DNA of 64,000 bases from Metarhizium brunneum (Eukaryota > Ascomycota > Sordariomycetes > Hypocreales > Clavicipitaceae): contig NC_089426.1 in NCBI RefSeq assembly GCF_013426205.1, forward strand, positions 1,860,001 through 1,924,000, written 5' to 3'. Numbering within the stretch: position 1 is the first letter of the stretch; each line of letters begins with the position of its first letter. Both the position numbers and the translations under genes were made by a program. The notes beneath the pieces were generated by a model. That model did no database searches and was not told where the DNA came from. It saw only the letters and a list, made by a program, of their open reading frames with translations. Below, one piece after another: positions 44,021 through 55,664 of the stretch.

Positions 44021-46603
44021 AAGCACCGGTTAATCATGACGTGGAAGCGACTGTGCGCCCTGAACCGTGGTTGGAAAGAGACTGGGAACGATGGGAAGGA
44101 GTCGCGAATTGTCGTTTGTCGTGCATGAAGCTCACAGATGTGGCGCAACGAAACCAAGAGTTGAACATCAAGTTTGAGCTGTCAAGTGGGCCATAAGGAG
44201 TTTTGGTGGAGACTGTGCACCTCAAGTGCGACCAGTCGACGAGCTGTGTTTTTTTTGCAGTCTGGGGGGGGCATACATAAGTACTTAAGTACCTAGGTCC
44301 CTTTGAAGTCATCAATCAACGCCGCCAGCTGGTCGATACTTGTGTGCACAATCTGCAATATTACTTCAATGTTTGGAAGGACTCCACGAGCACTACAGCA
44401 CTACACTACAGCATGAGTGTATGTTTGACCATAGCGGCGACCGGTTGCGGCTCTGTGCTGTATTTTCTTCTTCTGCTGCCGCCATCATTTCACCACTCCG
44501 GAACGCCCCACTTTATATGGCCGGAAAGCGGAAGGTGAACGGCGCGTACGGAGCAGTCCGAGGTCCACCGGAGGTCGCTGCTCCGTCCTGCCCAATAAAC
44601 TAATTCGCATGGCAAGTTGCGGCCTCAACACGCAACACGCTCTGATTCGCTGCAGCACCGAGCTCTGTCCAGAGGCAACTACAGGCTGCCCAGTGAACTG
44701 ATATGGGCTACTCTTTTCATCAGACGCAGAGATGATAAAAACATTGGACATACGGGGCTTCGTCGTAGGCATGTGGGAAATGGCGACAACTGTGGTGAGT
44801 CTAAACTCTTTCGAACCGCACGAGACCTTGTCATCACGGCTGAAAACATGGCATGCATGTTCATTGAAGGCCCCCAACTGGGCATTCTTCTACTCTGCAG
44901 ATTCATCTCCAAGCTCTTGGAACCATCACCGTATGTCCTGCATCCCGTCAACGGCTTCGTGGTGGTAATGAATCCCGACTCTGCATTCTCCTGACTGCCA
45001 TGAACGGGCGATCGACGGGCGTCAAAAACGGTGATTTACTAGCACCTGGGGGAGGAATCCCCGTGGTTTGGGAATAAATAATGTTGATGCAGTCACAACA
45101 TTTACCAAAACCTTGCCTAGTGCCTCACACTTTCAGGTTCACAGCTAAACGTCTAAGAGCGAGTCGTCCAGCAATAGAGCCATGGAGAATTAATTAAAAC
45201 TTGGAGCAAGGCATGGCCCTTTTTTAGGGACTATGGAAATTTAAAGCTGTAGACTCTGCTTGAATGAGCTGGTGTGGGATATTAACGGCGGTACCGGGTA
45301 GGAGTCGCGAAGAAACAATATAGATACGCAAATACTACGCAACTTCAAAGTTAAAACACACCAGATTTAATAGCGAGTTGATTTGATAGACATCTGGGAA
45401 AGCAAACGCAGTAATCAATATAATCTTCTGCATTTCCACGGTCGCCCCTTAGTGGAGGACTCTTGAGTAACCACGGAGTTGTGGAGTGTTTGAGCTCTCA
45501 AACCCTAAGAAAAAGTCAGTTACATTGGACTGTATATCTTTATTGTTCGATAAAGAGTCTAAGAGAAACTCCCAGAAAAAGGAAATAAAGTAGTCATCTT
45601 TGTAGGACGCTTGCAGGCGATGAGAACAACCTCTTCAAAGCGGCTGACCAGGAAGCACGGGGAACGATCGGGTCTGGCTCTAAAGTCATAATTAGGCAGT
45701 CATTAATGACATGTCAATGTGAAAAACCGGAAAAATATCTGGCTGCTTCCAGCCCAGGCACTTCATTGCTGGTCGCTAGTGACAGCTACGTGAGACTGTC
45801 TGCATCCCCGTCACAATGAACCTGATGTCAGTCGGGCTTGAACGTTGGGCCATGGAGGAAAAAGATGCAGTAATAGCGGTAAATGGCGAATATTCCCCAC
45901 ACCCAGCTTACAAGTGTGCCCTCTTAGCTCTCTTCCTCTGCAGTTCATCGTCCTGTGTTTTGACAGCTTGAAAGTTCAGAGGCCAAGCTGCGACTCGCAT
46001 GGAGGAATGGCGGATTTCAAGGTCGTTATCAATGAATCTGCATGCTAGATGCCGAAATTAAAGATTTGAATTTATTGTAATTTCCCGTTAATGTTTCTCG
46101 AGCTTGAATGTGTTCATTCGTCGCCGTGGATTTCTTTGCGTGAGCATGTCGGACCGGAGTTGCTGTCTGTGCTTCTTTCTACCCATGTGCCACATGTGAA
46201 TGAGCTGCAAGCGCTCAATGCTGACTGGTCTTTCTGTGAAAGGAAGGCAAAAAATCTTTAAGCTATGCCTATTTCATTCATACAAAGCCTGTCTGTTCCC
46301 CTTGTGCATCATAAACCGCCATACAGGTGTTGAACTTGCCTTGAACAGTCTTCGAATTCCACAATAAACAGCCGTCGACAGACTCACAGTCCTGAGCAGT
46401 GAGGGTCTTTACATTCTTTGAAGGCATAGTCTTGTGGGTGTCCAACCCAAGGCACCAGAACCACTGCTCGAGCGTTGCCTACATATGCACGAGTATAAAA
46501 TGTCTGGTTTCTCCCGCCCGGCTATTCTGTAGGCCCAAATTCCACCATTCTTAAACACTATTGCAATTTCGTCTTCCTTGTCAATTCATATTCCCTAGCA
46601 ACA
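44021..46603. other. Intergenic region between MIP1 and the orphan gene
   Basis: 2.6 kb with no supported gene. The 44021 side holds the MIP1 promoter, with a TACCTAGGT box at 44290. The stretch from 45000 to 46450 is A/T-leaning with only short frames. The last 110 bp carry a TATA box and leader for the gene at 46604. The frames 44485..44877 (minus) and 44617..44994 (plus) overlap each other and show no domains. Confidence 0.5.
46494..46500 (+). promoter_or_regulatory. TATA box (TATAAAA) upstream of orphan gene
   Basis: A perfect TATAAAA lies 110 bp before the ATG at 46604, followed by a pyrimidine-rich leader, a standard arrangement for a TATA-driven fungal gene. Confidence 0.55.
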
Positions 46604-47275
46604 ATGTCCCAGGAATCGTGCTGGGCGATATATCAGGCCCTGATCTGCTTGGCTGGGAATCCATGTGATGGGCAGTTCACACGACAGCAACGCCTCACGG
46701 AGACTGCGGCGACGACAGCGACAGGACAGATACAAGCCGCCCTGCCCCACTATTATGATTCGCCAAACGGAAGAGAATATCTTACTGAACTCCCTTCCCA
46801 AGACAATTATGTGCATTCTCGACGGCAACTACGACCTACAGAACCAACTAGGGAGGAGTGGGATGAAATCTTCAAGGAATATTTTTGGCTGAAGGCAGCT
46901 ATCTTGCTGCGTCAGGCCCAGAACCATATGCGCCGCCCAGAATTTGGGTATTACATGAAAACATCCATCCCCGTCGACAGGATGATGATACTTCAGACAT
47001 TCCAATACTACATCTTGGTTTGCCTAGGCCGAGGCGAAATCGCAGACCCATGGCTACAAATCAAAGCCGATTATGTGGACACAAAAGTCCCGGATTTGAA
47101 CATGATTCGCATGGAATGGGAAAATGCAAGGGGGAACTATTCGTCTATCATCCTGCTTGATTCATTTTGGCTTGCCCAATCTCTTGATGTGCAGAGAACA
47201 GTCACAAAGGGTCGTTATATGAGGTGGGTGATCGGGGTACTCTACCAAAGGTCGCTATTGGTGTCATGTGCCTAG
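46604..47275 (+). CDS. Hypothetical protein, orphan (223 residues)
   Basis: Single-exon frame of 223 codons, start context CAACAATGTCC. I do not recognise it. There is no signal peptide, no clear transmembrane span and no zinc-binding pattern. The N-terminal part is Cys/Ala/Gln-rich (SCWAIYQALICLAGNPCDG). The middle contains a charged, Trp/Tyr-rich helical stretch (PTREEWDEIFKEYFWLKAAI) and later SIPVDRMMILQTFQYYILVC. Support for a real gene: length, good Kozak context, a TATA box 110 bp upstream, isolation in otherwise empty sequence, and protein-like composition. Against: no known family, and a slightly odd last 15 residues (VIGVLYQRSLLVSCA) that might be intron read-through or an annotation end effect. 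A lineage-specific gene is the best description. Confidence 0.55.
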   Translation: MSQESCWAIYQALICLAGNPCDGQFTRQQRLTETAATTATGQIQAALPHYYDSPNGREYLTELPSQDNYVHSRRQLRPTEPTREEWDEIFKEYFWLKAAILLRQAQNHMRRPEFGYYMKTSIPVDRMMILQTFQYYILVCLGRGEIADPWLQIKADYVDTKVPDLNMIRMEWENARGNYSSIILLDSFWLAQSLDVQRTVTKGRYMRWVIGVLYQRSLLVSCA

Positions 47276-47982
47276 GGTTTGAGACATGAAACGATTGAGG
47301 GACTGGGTATGGAATCTGGATTGGTATAAAAGATGCAGAATGTCATTGGCTTAGAGTACTCGGTAACGCTGGATTGCACAGTTGATGTTTGGCAATTGGA
47401 GATTGACTAGGATGGACGTGGAAAGATGCTGAGGATTGAAATTTATTTGCGGTTTTGAATCCGAGTTGGACGCGCTGCTTTATTCAGACAGCTTTAGACG
47501 CCGAAATATATCCAGTGCTTCGGCCTACTTAGTACTGGGAATCCACAGCCAAGTAAGTGTATGTGAATGCGGACAAGCCGGCACAGGCCACCTGAAGTAT
47601 TCCACATGATAATAATATGCGGGCGCTAGAGGACGGTTGGTTCAACGCTGGCCGTTTAAGATGGAGGAGGTCAAGTTGTCTGGTCGGGACTTGAGTTCAC
47701 CACAGACCGCAGACCGCAGACCGCAGACCGCAGACCCCTGTCACCGTACACCGCACACGGTACACCAGAAGCCCAGGTCCCCCAACCTACCATGTCCTCG
47801 AGTGTACAAGTGCCAACACCTAAGTCCTCCGGGTCCCCAAGTACTCCATCAACCAAATCCTCCGCGCTTGAAGTAGTCGCCACTTTCTCTGAGCACCCGT
47901 CACCACCACGCCATGCCAACTTCGCCCTTCTGTCTGTCCGACACGAAAACCTTGGTTCGTGAGGATTGCCACGCCTTGCACC
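47276..47982. other. Intergenic with heptanucleotide repeat, upstream of SLX8-like gene
   Basis: 707 bp containing the 3' flank of the orphan gene and the promoter of the RING-finger gene. A short tandem repeat lies at 47703..47737. No further gene seen. Confidence 0.45.
47703..47737. repeat. Heptanucleotide tandem repeat (CAGACCG)5
   Basis: Four exact CAGACCG units and a fifth ending CAGACCC lie head to tail, about 250 bp upstream of the SLX8-like start codon. Confidence 0.9.
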
Positions 47983-49329
47983 ATGACCTCACCTCCGGGC
48001 CTCTTGGAAACGATCATCACAGAAACGGACAGCGACCCATGCCAGGACACTCATCGCACAGATAATCTCCCGCCACGAAACAACCGACAGCCCATCCTCC
48101 CCCCACTGCCGCAACGGTCTTCCGCATTAGCACGCTCTTCGTCGCCTCGCCACCACGCCTCGACAGCATCTTCGCATTCATCCGCAAGAAGTCCGCTGCG
48201 GGCGGGAAACGTGCCGGCATTATCAAACTCTCCGTCGACTCCCCGTCGCCAACGACAGCAATCGCCGTCGTCCTACCGACCACCTTCCTTTCGCCGCATC
48301 ACCACCAACGTTGTCGCACCCACTTACTGGGGCGAAGACACCACAACTAGTAGCGACAACGACGAGCACAGCAACGACAGCGACGACCTTTTTCTGGGCA
48401 TATTCGCCGACAACGACTTTTCGTCCCCGTCCACCTACCCTCCATTCACGTCCAACCCAGCCGCCAGCGAGGCACCACAGCCAGACCAGGCTGCATTTCA
48501 GCCTCAGCCCGCGGCTCCCACCACCAATCCTTGTTCGGAGGCGGCTCCCCTCCGCCAAGTGTCAGCCTGCACTCGGACACTTGCGGCACCTTCACGCTCT
48601 ACAACGCAGCTCAGTTCTTCCGGCCTTGGAGAATCACAGAACACTTCGTTCACCACGGACAACGGCGAGGATTCAGCAACATCACAAAGCTCCTATCCCT
48701 CCTTCTCGGACAAGATGCCGCCGCCACCGCCTCGATTTCAGCATATCCTCAACGATACCGACCCGCCGCCAATCGATAAACGCATGAGGACGTCGCAGCA
48801 AAGTTCCGGTGCCGTAAACAGCGCGTCCGTGGGCTCGTTAGCCATGCCGTCAGCACCCTTGGACGACGACGACGACGACGACTTGTTTGGAGAGAATCTC
48901 ACCACCCAAGGCTCAGAAATAGTCGACGGCGAAGAGCTCACGACGATAGACCTGACCGAGGCCAACAAGGTTCCGGAAGAATTGAAGAAGCCGCAACAAG
49001 ATAATCGCATCAAGATATCCAAGTTTCAGTGTGTCATCTGCATGGACGATGTCACAACCCTCACTGTCACCCACTGCGGCAAGTCTTCACCTTGAAGCAA
49101 AGACATGACCCCGTACTAATAACGTGCCACAGGCCACCTTTACTGCGCGCAGTGTCTGCACTCGTCACTCCATGTCGAAGCCACAAAGGGGAAATGCCCC
49201 ATGTGCAGAGCCAAGATAGACACCAAGCCACGGAGCGCTTATAATACGAAAACCAAAGGCTTTTGGCATCTTGAGCTCAAGCTCATGACTGCGTCAAAAG
49301 GTAAAAGAAAAGCGGACGAAATATCATGA
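47983..49329 (+). CDS. SLX8: RING-finger SUMO-targeted ubiquitin ligase, Slx8-like
   Basis: Exons 47983..49078 and 49133..49329 encode 430 residues. Slx8/RNF4-type E3 ligases ubiquitinate SUMOylated proteins in DNA repair. The first 330 residues are disordered, rich in Ser, Pro and Thr. An Asp run precedes LFGENL, and a SUMO-interacting motif candidate TTIDLTE lies shortly before the RING. The C3HC4 RING reads CVICMDD, then THCGHLYCAQC, then CPMC. Its His lies exactly at the exon junction THCG-HLYC, which requires an intron starting GCAAGT (GC-AG, 54 bp, branch TACTAAT, acceptor CCACAG); the nearby GT gives the wrong frame and destroys the RING. The start at 47983 is the first ATG of the frame. 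Slx5 partner status cannot be judged. Confidence 0.85.
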
Positions 49330-49845
49330 CCTGGCTGCCCGCCGCTCATCGGCCTCGGAAGAAATGGACTTTCAGCGGCTTTTGTATATATATAGTCGAA
49401 TGTGCATACGCATGGTTGGTCTCGATTTAGTCTTGACTTCAGTATACACATGGGCATTGCGCGGTCCGCACGCATTTTAAAGAATTATGAAATACTCACG
49501 TTGGCGTCATAAAAGTTCCGCTATACATGGCCTGGGACGAAGGACAACAGAGAGTAAATTAGAATCCACGTGGTAGTACATACATCGTCCTGAATGGACT
49601 TTATTCTATTTTAAACCTATCACTACATGCTCACCTGAAATATCCAAAAGGTATATATGTATATATATGATTCTTTTTTCCCTTTCCGGGCGGTGTACTA
49701 TCTCACATTGCCAATTGATCCCGTCGCGATACTTGGTTCATGAAAAATTCCTTCCCAACGCCAATTCTATCGCCCAACCTGAGCGCGAAAACTTTGCTGT
49801 ATACTTGACCCCCTTCATTAATATCTGCGTGCGCCATCTGCAAGA
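49330..49845. other. Convergent spacer, SLX8-like / NUP192
   Basis: 516 bp between two stop codons. It is A/T-rich with TATATA runs near 49385 and 49655, presumably in the 3' UTRs. No gene seen. Confidence 0.45.
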
Positions 49846-52800
49846 TTAATGGAACAGTGCTTGATTCGGCTTCATCGACTCAACTACGGATTCGTTCTCA
49901 TACTGCATTTCGTTAACACCGAACCATGGACCACTTATCAATTGTCAACATACCTCCAAGAAGCCAGTCGCGGCAATCACAACCATGAGCCCATCGGCAA
50001 GGTCGCTAATCTTCTCATCCAGTGCCTCGTTGCCCGCACCCCCGCCGATGCCAGCACTTCTCTTGAGTGTATGCGTCACCAGCATCCTGTGGTCGGTGAG
50101 GAATTTGCGCCCCTGGACAATGTTATGGCTTCCCCTGCTGAGGAGGGCGGCGCCAATGATACGAACGACTTTTGCCAAGAGGTCATAGTGCTGCTCCAGG
50201 GCACGCGAGTTTTGCACATCACTCTGCAGCTCAGGGTCGGCCGTGAAGAGACCGCTAGTGTCAATCGCGCGGAAGAGGTTGGCATAGAGGATGTATTTGG
50301 CGCCGTGGCGGGATTGGGCCATTTGGAGGAGCAGCGCAAGACGGGCGTTTTGGTAGTTTTGCTGATCCGTGTGGCCTGGTGGTGTTGATTAGTTGAGGAC
50401 AAAAAAAAACGTAATGTTGATGACGGCACAAAACCTTACCAGCTGTGTAGGCGTCTTGCCATTCTTGCATGATGTTGCGAAGGGAATCGACCAGGATACC
50501 AATAAAGTTGAGCTTGTTGAGGGTCTCGATTACATGACTGTCGTTTTCATGTCGGCCAACATTGACGAGAGAGTTTAGAAGAACAAGGGCTGACGCCTGA
50601 TATGTCGGCTCGCCGCAATAAGCATCGTCGCAAATCACGTTGATCAGCCTCTCGCCGTACACCTGAATAGTCTTTGTTGTTTTGGGGCGGGTTGGGCTCA
50701 GCGCACCCTGCTCAGACATGCCGGTGAGATATCGGTAGCAGATCTCATAATAGACTGACCGGAGTTCGGCTGTGCCGGCCCACTTCCCAATTGCCTGCAG
50801 ACAAATCTGAAATAGTTGGTAAAGTTTGTCGCTCACCAGGTTGCCAATGGACCCGCTGTGCTTATCTGACATGTCTTGGCTGCCCAAGTCGAGTTTGAAC
50901 AGCAATACTCGGGCTAGTTTCGCCAGCTCTAGAGCCTCCTTTGGTCGGTCTGAAGCAAATGCTTCGAGGCTAGGGAGCACAGCTTGGAGTGCCTGAAGGA
51001 AAAATGATGTCTGAGCTGTGCCTTTGAAATCATTGCACTCAATCATGACGAGTAACAACCGCGTCCATGACCTCAGCACTCTCAGACATTGGGTCGCGAT
51101 CTGCTTCTGTCGGTTATTCGAAACGAGGTATTCAATAATCATCCCTTCTTCCCTTTCAATGATAGCAAGGTCTTGAACAGATATCACGCTACCCTGGCTC
51201 TGGGATTCTCCACGTTTGAAGAGAAGAATCTCCTTGACGCGATCTATGTTGTGAATGGCATTTCCGTCAGCATCATTTTCCACGCAGATGGTGATATCCA
51301 CGTCTTTGTAAAACTGGATCGGAGGAGGCGGGAAATCCCAGATCCCTTCCGGGAGTAGGAAATCGAACAAGTCAAACACAGTTGGTGTTTGTATGACTTG
51401 GTTGCCGTCTCCTGTGACTTGTCCATTCAGAGCCTCGAAAATCCGTCGCTTTGTGCTAGGAATTCGACCTTGAGAAATCATACACAACTCCATGGCCATA
51501 TATTCCAGCGTCAAGCTTCTTATTGTCAGGAAATCGACGAGGGTAGAGGCTCCATCGGTAACGGGGAAATGTAATGTTGCTACATTCTGGCCTTCCCAAG
51601 GCAGTTCAGGCTGAATGACTGTTTCGCGGATGAGAAGGTGGAACAGGAACTCATTTTCTCTCAGGTCATTAATCACCCAAGGCGCCGAAAGAGGTGAGCC
51701 CCAAAGAATGTGGAGAATACGCATCACCCTTGACTTGATCGCAATTAGCCATTGTCTCATGCCCTCTGCATCTCCAGACGGGATTTCCATTAACAGTCGA
51801 AGAAGTGTGTGGAACAAAGATGTTTGATTTGAAAATGCACTATTGTTTTCAATCGTGACCGAGTCCACGCCACACTTGAAGCCAAGAAGCAAATGCGCAA
51901 TAGTTGGTTCCTTTGGAGTCGTTGAGAGACACTGAAGGAGGAAATCTAGGATATAGATTTTCGTAATGTAGTTTGGGGAATCCGCCTCACGTCCAGCTTC
52001 TAGTGGCGCCATGAGCTCCGACGAAAAGCATCTTGAAATCGATTCATGTTCGCCATTTGCTTCCATGGCCACAATGGCTTTGTTACGGTGCGATTGGCGA
52101 CCAGACCCTGACCAAGTTGCTGTAATCTTTGATGATGAGGACATTCTCTCCAGAAGTTTGAGGCAGGCCAAGGTAAGAGCTGGGTGTCCGATGCCGCAGT
52201 AATTTCCAAGGTCCACAACAAGATTCAGTCTAGTGACAAGCCCATCTTGGAAAGAGGCATATGGTGCATTGGTAACAGGTTGGCGTCTAGCTCCGGGTTG
52301 TGTTTTGATGAGCGGTCTCACTAAATCAAGATACGTCGCCTCCAGGTCAAGAACCTTGGAAATTACTTCAACGGCTCTTAATATACCGAGAATTAAGGGC
52401 GAGTCAGGAGCGGCATTGCCCACATCCGCAGGTTCTTGGTGAATTGTGTTGAACAGTGCCGTCATGACCTTGTCATTGAACATCCATTCCATGACCCTCG
52501 CAAACGGATGCTTCCGAACGTAGGTTGCAAGATCGGTGGTCGAGATGACGGAGTCAATCATGATTGTGGTTTCGTTTGCAATCACAATCAAATCTTCATT
52601 GAATGTCGACAAACAAGTCAGCATAAAATCAAGACAACTTAGCCTCAGCACGCGCAACTGGTGTTTGTCCTGCAGCTCCTGTGCTTTGTTTGCGAAAACC
52701 AATCCCATCACGAAGTCAACATATACCTCGACGCCAGGATTTCGTGAATTTGAACCCAGGGTTTCGGGAAATGGTAGACTGTCATTCAAGGGACTACTGT

Positions 52801-55077
52801 CTATTGCCGGTGAAACAAGTGACAACAGCAGCTGAACGAACGATTCTGGATCTTCGAATCCACTGCTCATTTCATCCAGGATCCTATCCATCGAAATGAG
52901 AGGCGCGGGTTGGGCTTGTCTCAGGGGTCCTGCAACAGGTCCTGCATAACCACCAGTGATCCAATTTTCCAGACACGTCCACATTGTGTGGCTTTCTTGT
53001 ATGGTTTTCCTAGACATGAGAGCTTTGAGTGCCATGAAAACGCATCCGCGAAGTCTCGGGGGAACTGGACTGCTAGCTAATTCGTACAGCACGTCGACCA
53101 AATTGTAGTTTGCATTTTGAAGTAAAAATAGCCGCGAAGTTTCACTCTCAGTAGCAAGCTTGGCCATTAGACGTAGATAACACTCAAGCATCATGGCCGA
53201 TTCCGGCTCTGTCTCGACATGTTCATTCGCCGGCTTACCACTGCGGTACCGTGATGTCTGTGTTGTTGTAGGCTTTTGTCTGATCTTTTCAGAAAAGAAG
53301 TCCAGCTCTCTAAAGATCTGTGTCCAAGTCAATGACTGAGATCTTCTCATTTTGCCTGAAGATTGGTGGCCGTCATCGAGAAGAAATTCGTGCGCAGCCG
53401 TGGCGCAATCATCGTTTCCAGCTATCGCTTGAAGCATTTCACAAAAAGCTGTGACCAGGGGCGTCGAAGCTCTCCTGGATGCCCAATGCATGAAGCCTGC
53501 GAGATTACTGTCTGGGTCTGACCAGAAGTTCGCAGCCGCCTCTGCACGTCCTTCATAAGAGTAAGCGATGATAAGGAGGAATCGTTCCAAGTCTAGGTCT
53601 TGCTCATGTGCCTGGCTAAGTTGTCTTTGCTCGTCCTCCTCTACCCTGAGTTTTCTCAAGACGTCTGGAAGGTTTGATATGAATGCATCTACAAACACTT
53701 CAATTTGTGACATGAGACACAATTGAAAGAATCCTGCAAATTGCACGGAATCGGCCGTTAGTGCAGACGACTTTCTTGTGAGCCAATTTCGCATGCCCAC
53801 ACGAACTGAGTCGTGCCAGTCAGCTGGTTTAACATCTCCAGCAACTGAGAGCAAAAAGTCAAAGGCACCATCTTTCAGGGCGTCGAGGAACTGTTTCGAT
53901 CGCTGGCGATCTTCTTCGTCTAGGTCGGTTCCTGGGGGAATAGCTGCCTCAGGCGGATCATCAAGGTAAAAGCCACTGTATTCGGCGAGCCACCAGGCCC
54001 TGAATGCGGCATGAAAATGTGGTAACGGCCAAGTTGAATCGTCTGCGGCGGGAAAGAGCTTGCTATGCACCTCTCGTACTTTAATCAAATCATAACCCCC
54101 TTCAGTGGATCCGAAAACTGAGATATAGGCTCCCATTGCAGGAACCAAATGTGCTATTGCTCGTTAGTAATTGCGTCAGAGAATTCCATTCATGCTCGTG
54201 CAGGGCTTGTACGAACCAAGAAGATTATCGTACTTGTCCAACTTCTTTAGCGTAGAGACAAAGTCCATAAAATCCGACAGATCTGCTTGTCTCTTCTCAA
54301 CGAGACGGCAGAGGACAACACCCAAAAGCTCGTGCTGCTGTATCAAGCTCACCCGAGAAAACTCAATGGTTTCCACCTCTTCAGATAGCTGGTCGGGCTT
54401 GACTTGACTCAGAGCTTGCGCGGCAGCAATCTTGTCTGCCAGCCGTTGTAGCCAGCTTTTAATCTTCCCCATGGCTGCCATGCAACGTGGCACGTATCGC
54501 TTGGCCCCCCCGGTTCGCGATTGAAACAACCTGGCCGCGACAAACATCTTGATGGTTTCCAGAGCCCCGGATTCTTCTGCATCGTCTTCAACGCTATCCA
54601 ATTCCAGCAGTAGCCTCAACGCGTCCAAGGTATATTTGCGCTGTTGGTGAAAGCGAATGATACCACATTCCAGAAGAGATCGACCCAGAACAGATGGGTC
54701 ATCTTGCGATTCGAGGAGGCATTTTGCAGCTTCGATTTCGTCGAGGTCGAGTTCGTCGGACAATAAAAGCGCGTCTTGTTGAAATTTCTCGTTGATGGTA
54801 AACTCTTGTTCTTCAATTGAAAGTTTCCCTGCAAAATGTTCAGTCCTGTGTTCAATACTTGCCATAGGGCATGCTTTGGAAGCTTACCTGACTTAACCAC
54901 GTTCCGGCTCTTGTCGTTTTTGGCAGGGCATTCCCACAGTTTCTCCAACTCCTTTTCGAATGTCTGCACCAGTAGTTCGTTATTCAGGCTTTCGGTTGCA
55001 TCTCCAAAGCCGCTTCGCAAGGCCACCAGTTCTCGGTGAAAGGCCTGCAATGCATCCAAAATCATAACTTCGGCCAT
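49846..55077 (-). CDS. NUP192: Inner-ring nucleoporin Nup192 (Nup205)
   Basis: Five exons (54888..55077, 54217..54828, 50440..54153, 49954..50375, 49846..49902) encode 1,664 residues, close to the roughly 1,680 usual for fungal Nup192. The protein is an alpha-solenoid scaffold of the nuclear pore inner ring that binds Nic96, Nup53 and Nup145N. Recognisable segments are the N-terminal LQAFHRELVALRSG, KLDKYDNLL joined to VPAMGAYISVFGSTEGGYDL, and the C-terminal GHTDQQNYQNARLALLLQMA followed by ATGFLE-YENESVVES and the end NQALFH. Introns are 59, 63, 64 and 51 bp, all with in-phase GTRNGN donors. The last exon is only 57 nt including the stop. It is divergent from TEL1. Confidence 0.95.
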
Positions 55078-55664
55078 TTTTGGTGGCAGGCGCTATCGCA
55101 TGTTGAAATATCAGGAATTGCGCGGGAACCAACTTTGTCACCGGACGGCGGTAGAGACGACTTTGGGGATCAGGTGGTAATTGTTGCGTATCCGGTCCAG
55201 CAACGAGGTTCACAACAGGTCTTTTTCGATATTCTGCAGCCTCGCTGCTCCCATCCCTGCTGGCGGCGAGCAAAACCATCAACGATTAGGTAACGGCGCA
55301 GCTTCAAAAAAGGTGCGGGTCGAAGTAAACATCGACAAAGGCGGTGTGGATTCTGCCGGGTCTATTTCCCAGAGCTCTCCGAGCTGAGAGCTTCCCGCAA
55401 CTCAATGCGACAACAGGCACCAGGAATATTGGCGCAAAGATTTCGCAGAAAACGGGCCTCTAATTTCAGTAACTTGGACCCAAGGATAACGAAAGACACC
55501 AATTCTTCAGAGCAATGGATAATTGATTGTACCATGTCGACGATTGGCAAAGATCGCATCTCGGTTGCATAAGCCCCCATCGCCTTCGTCAACCAGATCC
55601 ACAGGCAGCGACGGCAATGTTGACAGGCATCTCATTTTAAACAGCCACAACATCGTCGCTTACG
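55078..55664. promoter_or_regulatory. Divergent promoter region, NUP192 / TEL1
   Basis: 587 bp between two divergent start codons, so both promoters should lie here. No distinctive factor site recognised. Confidence 0.5.

Noticed and set aside
44485..44994. Overlapping 130- and 125-codon frames on opposite strands near the MIP1 promoter
   Set aside because: Mutually overlapping, no domains, no promoter or splice signals supporting either.
47703..47737. Heptamer array as an interstitial telomere
   Set aside because: The unit CAGACCG is not the fungal telomere unit TTAGGG.
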